64,000 bases of DNA from Planctomycetia bacterium (GTDB lineage Bacteria; Planctomycetota; Phycisphaerae; UBA1845; UTPLA1): the NCBI GenBank assembly GCA_015200345.1, contig CP054187.1:3084470-3148469 (forward strand), read 5' to 3'. Positions 16,461-23,925 of the stretch are shown piece by piece. The notes under the pieces are model-generated. The model was not told the DNA's origin and searched no databases. It worked only from the letters and a program-made list of their open reading frames with translations. The stretch's first letter is position 1. Every line of letters starts with the position of its first letter. The translations under genes and the position numbers were made by a program.

Positions 16461-18410
16461 CTACGCCTGGGCCGGCAGCGAGGCTTCGCCTTCCTTGCGG
16501 TCGATCTTCGGCTTCTTCGTGTCGAACGGAATCGTCAGGTGGTACACTCCGTTCAACAGCTCGCTTTCGACTTTGAACCCGCACTTGTGAAAGACGCGCA
16601 GCATGCCCTGATTGCCGATCAGCACGTCGGCGGTCAGGCCGGCGATCCGCCGGGAACGCGCCACTTCGACCAGCGTGTTGAGCAGCGCCGTGCCGATGCC
16701 GCGACCCTGGTAGTCGTCTCGAATCAGAAACGCCGCGTCGGCGAAGTTCGTGCGCGGGTCTTTCGCATAGTGCGCGATCGCGATCATCTCGGCGTCTTCC
16801 TGCTGCGAATCGAGCACGACCAGCGCCATGTCGGCGTCGTAGTCCACCCGCAGGAACTCCTGCAACTTTTCATGAGGCATGGCTTTGATCATGCGGAAGA
16901 ACCGATAGTGAATCGACTCGGGCGAGAGCTTGTAGAACATCTCCCGCAGCTTCGGCTCGTCGGTCAGCTTCAGCGGACGCATGAACACGCGCTGACCGCC
17001 GCGCAGGTCGATCCACCGCTCCAGCTCCTCGGGATAGACCGGCATCTTGAACGGCATCTCGATCTGGTCGGCATAGATCAAATGCCGCGCTTTCGCCTCG
17101 GCCAGCAGCCACGGCCGGAATCGCGGATCGGCGATGTTGATGAGCGCCAGCGCACGTTCGCGCACGCTCTTGCCGTGCAGGAAGGCGATGCCGTGCTCGG
17201 TGACGACGTAGTGCACGTCGCCGCGGCTGGTGACCACGCCCGCGCCGGGCTTGAGGAACGGCACGATGCGCGAGACGCCACCGCCCGCCGCCGTCGAGGG
17301 AAGGGCGATGATCGGCTTGCCGCCCTTGGAGCGGGCCGCGCCGCGCGTGAAATCAACCTGCCCGCCGATGCCGCTGTAAAAGGTCGTGCCGATCGAGTCG
17401 GCGACGACCTGGCCGGTGAGATCGACCTCGATGGCGCCGTTGATGGTGATCATCTTGTCGTTCTTGGCGACAATGAACGGGTCGTTGACGTATTCGGTGG
17501 GGTGGAACTCGACGAGCGGGTTGTTGTCGATGAAATCGAACAGCTTCCGTGTGCCGAGGACGAAGCTGGCGATGATCTTGCCGCGATGCAGGGTCTTCTC
17601 CGCGTTGGTGATGACGCCCTTCTCCACGAGCGGGATGATGCCGTCGCTGAACATTTCAGTGTGGATGCCCAGATCGCGGAACTCGGTGAGAAAGTGCAGC
17701 ACGGCATCGGGGATCGCGCCGATTCCCAGTTGCAGCGTCGCCCCGTCTTCGATCAGATTGGCGATGTGCCGGGCGATCCGCCGGGAAAGTTCGTCGGGCT
17801 GGCCAAAGCGAATCTCCGGCAGGTCATGGCTGGTCGGCACGAGCACGTCGATGTCACGCACGTGGATGAAACAATCGCCCAGCGCGCGCGGCATGTTGGA
17901 GTTGACCTGCGCCACGACGATCTGCGCCGTCTCGGCCGCGGCCTTGATCACGTCGGTGGCGACGCCGTAGCTGCAATAGCCGTGTTCGTCGGGCGGGCTG
18001 ACGCTGATGAGCGCAACGTGGATCATCATCCGACCGGTGCGAAACAGCGACGGCACCTCGGAGAGAAAGATCGGCGTGTAATCGGCGAGACCCTCGTTGA
18101 CGGCGTCGCGGATGTTCGGCCCCATGAAGAGGGCGTTGTGCCGAAATCGCCCGGCCAGCGGGGCTTCGGCATAAGGTGCCTTGCCCAGCGTCATCAGGTG
18201 GACCAGCTCGACGTCGGTGATGTCATCGCGTTGGCACAACGCGCCGACCAGATCCAGCGGCACGGCGCAGCCCGAGCCGATGAAGACGCGATGGCCGTCC
18301 TTCACCACGCGGACGGCTTGCGCCGCGGTGGCGACTTTCTCGGCATATCGGGTTTGCCAGTCGGGTTGTTCGGTCACAGTGGACGACCTCGTGTCACAAA
18401 GAGCGGTCAT
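16461..18410 (-). CDS. Acetyl-CoA hydrolase/CoA-transferase fused to a GNAT acetyltransferase domain
   Basis: A 649-residue two-part protein. Residues about 15-440 form an acetyl-CoA hydrolase / 4-hydroxybutyrate CoA-transferase module; EMFSDGIIPLVEKGVITN contains the catalytic Glu that becomes a CoA thioester, and SGIGGQVDFTRGA is a conserved substrate loop. Residues about 475-625 are a GNAT N-acetyltransferase fold with the acetyl-CoA pyrophosphate loop DDYQGRGIGTALL. Such fusions occur in several environmental bacteria and join acyl-CoA handling with protein or small-molecule acetylation; the substrate cannot be read from sequence. It starts 4 nt after the murD stop, so it is the last gene of a purD-murD cluster. 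Confidence 0.88.
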   Translation of the reverse strand: MTALCDTRSSTVTEQPDWQTRYAEKVATAAQAVRVVKDGHRVFIGSGCAVPLDLVGALCQRDDITDVELVHLMTLGKAPYAEAPLAGRFRHNALFMGPNIRDAVNEGLADYTPIFLSEVPSLFRTGRMMIHVALISVSPPDEHGYCSYGVATDVIKAAAETAQIVVAQVNSNMPRALGDCFIHVRDIDVLVPTSHDLPEIRFGQPDELSRRIARHIANLIEDGATLQLGIGAIPDAVLHFLTEFRDLGIHTEMFSDGIIPLVEKGVITNAEKTLHRGKIIASFVLGTRKLFDFIDNNPLVEFHPTEYVNDPFIVAKNDKMITINGAIEVDLTGQVVADSIGTTFYSGIGGQVDFTRGAARSKGGKPIIALPSTAAGGGVSRIVPFLKPGAGVVTSRGDVHYVVTEHGIAFLHGKSVRERALALINIADPRFRPWLLAEAKARHLIYADQIEMPFKMPVYPEELERWIDLRGGQRVFMRPLKLTDEPKLREMFYKLSPESIHYRFFRMIKAMPHEKLQEFLRVDYDADMALVVLDSQQEDAEMIAIAHYAKDPRTNFADAAFLIRDDYQGRGIGTALLNTLVEVARSRRIAGLTADVLIGNQGMLRVFHKCGFKVESELLNGVYHLTIPFDTKKPKIDRKEGEASLPAQA

Positions 18411-18414
18411 GGCG

Positions 18415-19809
18415 TCAGGTCCAGCTTAGGACGATTCGTTTGAACGTCTCGCCGCGCTCCTCGTAGTTCTTGAACCAGTCGTAGCTGGCGCAACCGGGCG
18501 AGAGGAGCACGACATCGCCGGGCCGCGCCAGATCTCTTGCAAGATGAATGCCGCCGGCGAAGTCCGTCGCGACGTGCAGCGCGGGTGAGTCGGCAACTTG
18601 TTTGGCCTCAAGCAGTTGCGAGCGAATCGCTTCCTGGGTCTCCCCCATGCAGATAACGGCTCGGGCGCGACGGACCGCCTCGACGCACATGTCCGAAAAC
18701 GGAATGCCCTTGTCCGAACCGCCGGCCAAGAGAACCACCGGGCAGTCGAATGCCCGAAGCGACGTTGCCGCCGCCTGCGGCGTGGTGGCCTTTGAATCAT
18801 TGAAATACCGCACCCCGCGAAACGCGCGAACGAATTCGAGGCGATGCGCGAGTCCGCGGAATTCCGCAAGCGCGCGCGAAATCACGTCCGGCGACACCTG
18901 CAACAACTGCGCAACAGCCGACGCCATCGCCGCGTTCTGGAGATTGTGCGCCCCCGGAACCTGCAATCGTACCGGGAATTCAATCGGTGCGTCGACCGCG
19001 CTGCGACGCATTTGAACCCGGACGCGATCCGGTGGCGACGTGCCGGCGCGAATCAGCCCGCGGTGATCACGCCAGCCGTTGGGCAGGTGGCGGAGCTCGG
19101 CGTCGTCGACCGGGAGGATCAACCAATCGCCCTCACGCTGGTGCGCGTAGATTCCGGCCTTCGCGGCTGCGTAGTTGGCCATCGTGCCGTGTCGATCGAG
19201 GTGGTTCTCGCGCAGGTTTGTCAAGGCAGCGATGTGCGGGCTTCTGCGAATGCATTGCGCGTCTTCGAGCTGAAAGCTCGAAAGCTCCAGCACAACGAGA
19301 TCGGCCGGCGTCATCGCGGGCAGTTCGTCCAGCAGCGACTTGCCGATGTTGCCGCCAACCCAGACGCGCCCGTGCCGCCAGCCCGGCTCGCGCTCGGCGC
19401 GCTGGAGAATCTCCCCAAGCATCGCCGTCGTCGTGCTCTTGCCGACCGAGCCGGTGATGCCGACCAGCCGCGCGGGACAGCGCTCCAGAAACAGATTCAT
19501 CTCGCTGGTCCAGGGGATTCCCCGCCGGACCGCCGCCTGGTAAAACCCCGCCTTGCGCTTATCGACGGCCGGACTGACGACCAGCAGATCGCAGCCGTCC
19601 AAGTCGCGCTCATCGTGCCCGCCGAGACGGAACCGCACGTCGACATCGGCCAGCGCGGCGATGCCGGACTGAAGGTCCGCCTCGGATGCCATGTCAGTGA
19701 CACATACCCGCGCGCCCTGCCGCGCCAGCCAGCGCGTCACGCCGATGCCGCCGCCAAAGCGGCCCAGCCCCATGACGACGACCCGCAATCCCTGAAAACG
19801 CTCGATCAT
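18415..19809 (-). CDS. murD: UDP-N-acetylmuramoylalanine--D-glutamate ligase
   Basis: A 464-residue Mur ligase. The N-terminal Rossmann-like domain starts VVVMGLGRFGGG; the ATP-binding loop GITGSVGKSTTTA spans residues 117-129; the central domain carries the LELSSFQLE stretch and NLRENHLDRHG, both MurD markers; the C-terminal domain has FNDSKATTPQAA and LLAGGSDKG. MurD adds D-glutamate to UDP-MurNAc-L-Ala in the cytoplasm, so peptidoglycan synthesis is indicated. The start ATG overlaps the purD stop as ATGA, which suggests translational coupling. It is found here outside the usual dcw cluster, between purine and CoA-transferase genes. Confidence 0.93.
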   Translation of the reverse strand: MIERFQGLRVVVMGLGRFGGGIGVTRWLARQGARVCVTDMASEADLQSGIAALADVDVRFRLGGHDERDLDGCDLLVVSPAVDKRKAGFYQAAVRRGIPWTSEMNLFLERCPARLVGITGSVGKSTTTAMLGEILQRAEREPGWRHGRVWVGGNIGKSLLDELPAMTPADLVVLELSSFQLEDAQCIRRSPHIAALTNLRENHLDRHGTMANYAAAKAGIYAHQREGDWLILPVDDAELRHLPNGWRDHRGLIRAGTSPPDRVRVQMRRSAVDAPIEFPVRLQVPGAHNLQNAAMASAVAQLLQVSPDVISRALAEFRGLAHRLEFVRAFRGVRYFNDSKATTPQAAATSLRAFDCPVVLLAGGSDKGIPFSDMCVEAVRRARAVICMGETQEAIRSQLLEAKQVADSPALHVATDFAGGIHLARDLARPGDVVLLSPGCASYDWFKNYEERGETFKRIVLSWT

Positions 19810-21170
19810 CCCGGATGCTTGCCGCGCGAGGCGATGTCGCTCCGCATCATCGCGCCCTCGAATGAAATCCGCCGTGCGGCCGCGTAGGCACGTTCGCGCG
19901 CCGCCGCGAGATCATCCCCCAGCGCCGTCACGCCCAGCACGCGCCCGCCATTTGTGACGAGTTGCCCGCCTCGCAACGCCGTGCCTGCGTGAAAGACCTG
20001 CACGTCGGTCTCGCTCCCCGCGGCATCCAACCCCTCGATCACCTGCCCGCGCCGATACTCGCCAGGATACCCGCCCGCCGCCATCACCACGCACACCGCC
20101 GGCCGCGCGTCCCATTCCAACGTGACCTGATCCAGCCGGCCCTCCACCGTCGCCAGCATCGCTTCAAGCAGGTCGCTTTTCAATCGCATCATCAGCGGCT
20201 GCGTCTCCGGATCGCCGAATCGGCAGTTGAACTCCAGCACTTTCGGCCCCCCGGCCGTCAGCATGATCCCTGCATACAGCACGCCACGATAGGGAATCTC
20301 CTGCCCCGCGAGCGTGTCCAGCACGGGCACGAACACATCGCGCTCGATGATGCGCAGATCGGCCTCGGGGATCGGCGGCGCGGGGGAGAACGCACCCATG
20401 CCGCCGGTGTTCGGTCCGGTATCGCCATCGCCCGCGCGCTTGTAGTCCTGCGCCATTTCGAGGAGGTAGATCGTGCGGCCGTCGATCAGTGCCATGATGC
20501 TGACCTCGCGGCCCAGCAGCAGGTCCTCGATCACCACGCGCTCGCCCGCCGGCCCCAGTTCGCGATTCAGCATCAGCCTTTCGAGCGTCAGCAGGGCGTC
20601 GGCCGGATCGTGATGCACAAACACGCCCTTGCCCTTCGCGAGGCCCGCCGCCTTCACCACGACGCCCTCGTCGCGCGCGGAAACGTACTGCCGCGCCATG
20701 TCGTAGCCACGCTGAAACCACGCGGGGATCTGTTCGTCCTTGCTCGGTCGGTCGGCGCGGCCGGCCTGGCGCGCCTGGGCCAGCTCCTGATCGGTCGGGC
20801 CGAAGATGCGCGCTTCGGCCGTCGGCACGCCGGCTTCGCGCATGAGCTGCTTGGCGTAGGTCTTGTCGCCTTCGAGGCGGGCGGCGGATGCGCACGGGCC
20901 GAAGAGGAGCAGCCCCGCGGCGGCGAAGCGATCGGCGATGCCGGCGCAGAGCGGATCCTCCGGACCAACGACGGTGAGGTCGATTTTCTCGTCGCGCGCG
21001 AAGCGCAGCAGGGCGTCGAGGTCTTCAGCGGGGATGGGGACGTTCGTCGCGAGCGAAGCGGTCCCGGCGTTGCCCGGAGCGCAGAAGAGTTTGGGCCGAT
21101 GGGCTGATTGAGACAGTTTCCAGACGAGGGCGTGCTCACGCCCGCCGCTTCCGACGACGAGGACTTTCAT
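19806..21170 (-). CDS. purD: Phosphoribosylamine--glycine ligase
   Basis: A 454-residue GAR synthetase with the N-terminal MKVLVVGSGGREHAL, the ATP-grasp core and the C-terminal LEFNCRFGDPETQ metal-binding motif. It makes glycinamide ribonucleotide, the second step of purine synthesis. The ATG at 21170 is chosen, 7 nt after GGGAG, rather than the one five codons upstream. Two oddities are visible: between the PTAE motif (about residue 121) and the ATP-grasp lysine segment there are roughly 30 residues more than in the E. coli-type enzyme, and the usual KADGLAAGKGV reads KAAGLAKGKGV. The ATGA overlap with murD suggests one operon. Confidence 0.92.
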   Translation of the reverse strand: MKVLVVGSGGREHALVWKLSQSAHRPKLFCAPGNAGTASLATNVPIPAEDLDALLRFARDEKIDLTVVGPEDPLCAGIADRFAAAGLLLFGPCASAARLEGDKTYAKQLMREAGVPTAEARIFGPTDQELAQARQAGRADRPSKDEQIPAWFQRGYDMARQYVSARDEGVVVKAAGLAKGKGVFVHHDPADALLTLERLMLNRELGPAGERVVIEDLLLGREVSIMALIDGRTIYLLEMAQDYKRAGDGDTGPNTGGMGAFSPAPPIPEADLRIIERDVFVPVLDTLAGQEIPYRGVLYAGIMLTAGGPKVLEFNCRFGDPETQPLMMRLKSDLLEAMLATVEGRLDQVTLEWDARPAVCVVMAAGGYPGEYRRGQVIEGLDAAGSETDVQVFHAGTALRGGQLVTNGGRVLGVTALGDDLAAARERAYAAARRISFEGAMMRSDIASRGKHPG

Positions 21171-21283
21171 TCCATGCTCCCGCACGGTTGAGCGCTTGGT
21201 CGGCTCAATCGTCGCCGGGGCATTCTATCGTGGTTTACGACGTCATGTAGCGGTCGGCGTCCCTGCCCAACCGGGAGCAAATG

Positions 21284-21318
21284 AAAAGGCCGCACGGGGT
21301 TGAACCGCGCGGCCTTTG
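21284..21318 (-). terminator. Rho-independent terminator of the PEP-CTERM gene
   Basis: AAAGGCCGC pairs perfectly with GCGGCCTTT across a 15-base loop; on the minus strand it is followed by TTTTCATTT. It stands about 30 nt beyond the stop of the PEP-CTERM gene and separates it from the purD cluster. Confidence 0.7.
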
Positions 21319-21349
21319 GAGGGTCAGCTTGCGTCGGGCGTCGGTCGAG

Positions 21350-22753
21350 TCAGTTTGCCCGGCGCCGGCGGACGAGCGTGAGCATGCCCAGACCCAGCAG
21401 GGCGAGCGTGCTCGGCTCGGGTACCTGAATCCGCATGAACGCCTGACCGACGTTGGTGAACGGCGAGGCCGGCGTATTGCGCAGGTCAGCGAAGAAGTAC
21501 AGCCAGCCGTCGTTGGTCAGGAACATATCGTCGTTGTTGAAGACCGACAGGAAGACGTTGTCGTCCAGCAGACCGTTGCCGTCGAGATCGACCGGGTCGC
21601 CCTCGCGAAGGACAACGTTGGATGTGACGCCATCGCTCCAGACGAGAACGGCGTTGCGATCCAGGTCGGAGTTATCGGTGACGCCACCGTAGACGTAGTG
21701 GCCGACATCGTTGGCAGCCATGGCGAAATAGAGCGCCGCGAAGCTGGCATCGTCAAACCGCTCGCCGGGCAACCCGCCGGGAACGAGGTCGAAACCCTTG
21801 GAGACGACGTTGCCGTTGTAGACAACCCAGTCGTCATCGGGCGAACCATTAATCGTTCCGCGCGACATCCAGTCACCGCCGGGGAACATGAACGACTCGA
21901 CGAACGACAGGACGTTGCCGAGGCCCCCGCCGGGTGAGGATCCCTCGTTCAGCAGGACCTGGTTGTTCTTGGCGACGATGGCGTCGGTCGTGGTGGTGCC
22001 GTTCGTGTCACCCTGGGCAAACCAGTCGGAGGTCGTCGCATGGTAAAACGCATCGCCAGCGGCCAGCGTCTGCCAGAGGTTGCCTCCGGGCGTCGGCGGG
22101 TTCACGGCGGTGACGCCATACTGCATGGCGACGCTGTCCATGTCCTGAAGGAAGACGGCCGTCGTCTGGCCGGTTGGTGGTCCGGTGAGCGTCGAGCGGA
22201 ACGAGACCTTGTTGTTGTTGTCGATGCCGGGAGTGTCGAGCGTGGCGCCTAAGCTGGCGCCGGCGATCAACGGGCCGACTGCCGTGCCCTCGCGTGCCGC
22301 GATGGACAGGGTACCGCCAATGCTCTTGACGATGACTTCGTCATCCGTTGTCGCGCCACTCAAGTTACAGGTAAACGCGAAGTTGCCGGCGTCGTTGATC
22401 GAAACGCGCTGATCGATGGAAGCCGATTCACACGTCCGGCCGCCGTCCAGCGTCGTGACACCTTCCTGGAAGACCGTCATGCCGGTCGTGCCCGAGCCGA
22501 CGATGATGACTTCGTCTGTTGCGGTGTTACCCGTTTGGGCGAGCGCGGTAAGAATCCAGTAGTTTCCATCCGCGCTTCGGTAGGGACGGTCGAACTGGCT
22601 GGTCAAGCCGGGGTTGAACGATATCCCCAGTCCTGGAACGAGATTCGTCGGATGCCCGGCCAGGTTCGAGTAAATGCCCGTCGGCGGGAATGCCATCGCG
22701 CTGGCAGCCACCAGCGAGACAAGGATGCCCGCGATCAACAGTTGCTTCCTCAT
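21350..22753 (-). CDS. PEP-CTERM sorted exported protein
   Basis: A 467-residue protein with a signal peptide (MRKQLLIAGILVSLVAASAMA) and a C-terminal PEP-CTERM sorting tail: VPEPSTLALLGLGML followed by a basic cluster RRRR. Such tails are recognised by an exosortase that anchors or releases the protein at the envelope, often together with exopolysaccharide. The middle part is repetitive and mostly beta, with recurring phrases of the type T-DEVIV and DGVTTLDGG; no enzyme family is recognised. The ATG at 22753 follows GGAGGG by 6 nt. No exosortase gene is in the window. Confidence 0.85.
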   Translation of the reverse strand: MRKQLLIAGILVSLVAASAMAFPPTGIYSNLAGHPTNLVPGLGISFNPGLTSQFDRPYRSADGNYWILTALAQTGNTATDEVIIVGSGTTGMTVFQEGVTTLDGGRTCESASIDQRVSINDAGNFAFTCNLSGATTDDEVIVKSIGGTLSIAAREGTAVGPLIAGASLGATLDTPGIDNNNKVSFRSTLTGPPTGQTTAVFLQDMDSVAMQYGVTAVNPPTPGGNLWQTLAAGDAFYHATTSDWFAQGDTNGTTTTDAIVAKNNQVLLNEGSSPGGGLGNVLSFVESFMFPGGDWMSRGTINGSPDDDWVVYNGNVVSKGFDLVPGGLPGERFDDASFAALYFAMAANDVGHYVYGGVTDNSDLDRNAVLVWSDGVTSNVVLREGDPVDLDGNGLLDDNVFLSVFNNDDMFLTNDGWLYFFADLRNTPASPFTNVGQAFMRIQVPEPSTLALLGLGMLTLVRRRRAN

Positions 22754-23038
22754 GATAACCCTCCGCGTGCTTCTCATTCGGCCGCATTGAACGACGTTCA
22801 GTTCCTGGATCGCCTTCCCGATCACCGGGCCGGCTGGGATGCAAACCGCGAGACGGAGCGACCGCTCCGCGAGGCGCTTCACCACCCACCATGTTACCGT
22901 GAACAAAGGCCGGAATTCAACCTTTTCCTTCGAATCCATCGAGAACTATTGCACTTGCCGGCCGCCGCCCGGTGATTGCTAAGTACGGCTGCGACAAGGA
23001 GTTTGGAGGCGGCTGGTGGGTGGCGACGGCGGATTGCG
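22754..23038. other. Intergenic region without a recognised gene
   Basis: This stretch carries the upstream region of the minus-strand PEP-CTERM gene and leads into the tRNA-Gly promoter. No convincing reading frame, repeat or RNA structure is seen. Confidence 0.5.
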
Positions 23039-23067
23039 TTGAGCCGGTCAAAAAAAACAGCTACGAT
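23039..23067 (+). promoter_or_regulatory. Sigma70-type promoter of tRNA-Gly
   Basis: TTGAGC and TACGAT are separated by 17 nt that include an A-tract of eight. The -10 lies 14 nt before the first base of the tRNA, as expected for a promoter with a very short leader. Confidence 0.5.
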
Positions 23068-23081
23068 GGGCGCGTTCATTC

Positions 23082-23153
23082 GCGGGTGTAGCTCAATGGT
23101 AGAGCACCAGCCTTCCAAGCTGGACGTTGCCGGTTCGAGCCCGGTCGCCCGCT
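23082..23153 (+). tRNA. tRNA-Gly (anticodon TCC)
   Basis: A 72-nt cloverleaf: acceptor stem GCGGGTG with CGCCCGC (one T-G pair), D-arm GCTCAATGGTAGAGC, anticodon stem CCAGC/GCTGG around loop CTTCCAA (anticodon TCC, reads GGA/GGG), and T-arm with GGTTCGAGCC. No 3' CCA is encoded. It is a single tRNA gene between the PEP-CTERM gene and the Rrf2 regulator. Confidence 0.95.
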
Positions 23154-23347
23154 ATGAGGAACCGTCCTCCCCATCGATTTCGCCCATGCAGGAACGGTTC
23201 CAGTTCGAATTGCCTACGCCGGGCCGACTTCCTCATCGCGTCCTCGCGACAATTAACACAAAAGTATAAAACCGCGCTGCGGCCTGTGCCGGACGCCAGC
23301 CGTCGATGAACGCCGACCAGGGAACCAGCAAGCCGATCTTCGTGCGA

Positions 23348-23812
23348 CTACTCCCGATGCGCACGGGGTAGGCCCAGCTTGAGGGGCTTTTCCTCGGCGC
23401 AAAGGGGCGTGCTACGCCCGGGGGCCGAGAGCAGCTCGGCGATCGTGGTGGCGGCGAAGGTGTACTGGACCCTTTCAATCGCTTCGTCCAGTCGCTTGTG
23501 CATGGGGCAAAGGTTCGTGCCGTGCGATTCGATCCCGAGTGGGCAACAATCGATGCGCCGGATCGGATCAACGGCGTCGATGACTTGCAGCACGGTGATC
23601 TGATCGGCCGGCCGCGATAGAACAAACCCGCCACCGAGGCCACGTTTGGAGACGACAAGTCCGGCCTTGCGAAGCGTCTGGAGGACCTTTGGGAGGTAGC
23701 CGGGGGGAACTTTGGTCGTGCGTGCAAGGTTCGGGGTGACCACCGCTTGTCCCTTCGCCATGGCGATCGCGACAACGGCTCGCAAGGCATATTCAGCAGT
23801 AGGGGAAATCAC
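23348..23812 (-). CDS. Rrf2-family transcriptional regulator (NsrR-like)
   Basis: A 154-residue Rrf2 protein. The winged helix-turn-helix covers about residues 1-75 (AEYALRAVVAIA, the recognition-helix region PPGYLPKVLQTLRKAGLV, and GLGGGFVLSRP as wing). A cysteine region follows: C89, C90 and C102, with H105, in CCPLG...LCPMH. In NsrR and IscR three Cys in this place bind an iron-sulfur cluster sensing nitric oxide or oxidants. Here the middle cysteine of the NsrR pattern is missing, so cluster type is uncertain. The gene starts with GTG after AAGGATC. It is divergent from a nitric oxide reductase whose promoter holds a perfect palindrome, which suggests NO-responsive repression of that gene. 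Confidence 0.87.
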   Translation of the reverse strand: MISPTAEYALRAVVAIAMAKGQAVVTPNLARTTKVPPGYLPKVLQTLRKAGLVVSKRGLGGGFVLSRPADQITVLQVIDAVDPIRRIDCCPLGIESHGTNLCPMHKRLDEAIERVQYTFAATTIAELLSAPGRSTPLCAEEKPLKLGLPRAHRE

Positions 23813-23839
23813 GGGGGATCCTTTTTGGTTAATTGGACC

Positions 23840-23867
23840 TTGACATCCAGTTTAGCGGGACTATAGT
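23840..23867 (+). promoter_or_regulatory. Strong sigma70-type promoter of the nitric oxide reductase gene
   Basis: TTGACA and TATAGT are separated by 16 nt. Transcription would start near 23874, just before the 18-bp palindrome and about 50 nt before the ATG. Confidence 0.65.
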
Positions 23868-23882
23868 GGGGACGTAAAGAAT

Positions 23883-23900
23883 GTATTTGGACCCAAATAC
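23883..23900. promoter_or_regulatory. Perfect 18-bp palindromic operator (probable Rrf2 site)
   Basis: GTATTTGG and CCAAATAC are exact inverted repeats around AC. The site covers roughly +10 to +27 relative to the predicted start, so a bound dimer would block the polymerase. The size suits Rrf2 dimers, and the only regulator nearby is the divergent Rrf2 gene. Binding itself is inferred. Confidence 0.65.
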
Positions 23901-23925
23901 TATGTTTTAGCGGGAGTGGACTTCC

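Noticed and set aside
16539-18443. A 634-codon plus-strand frame opposite the CoA-transferase gene
   Set aside because: Same reason: composition of a shadow frame, and the minus-strand protein has complete catalytic motifs.
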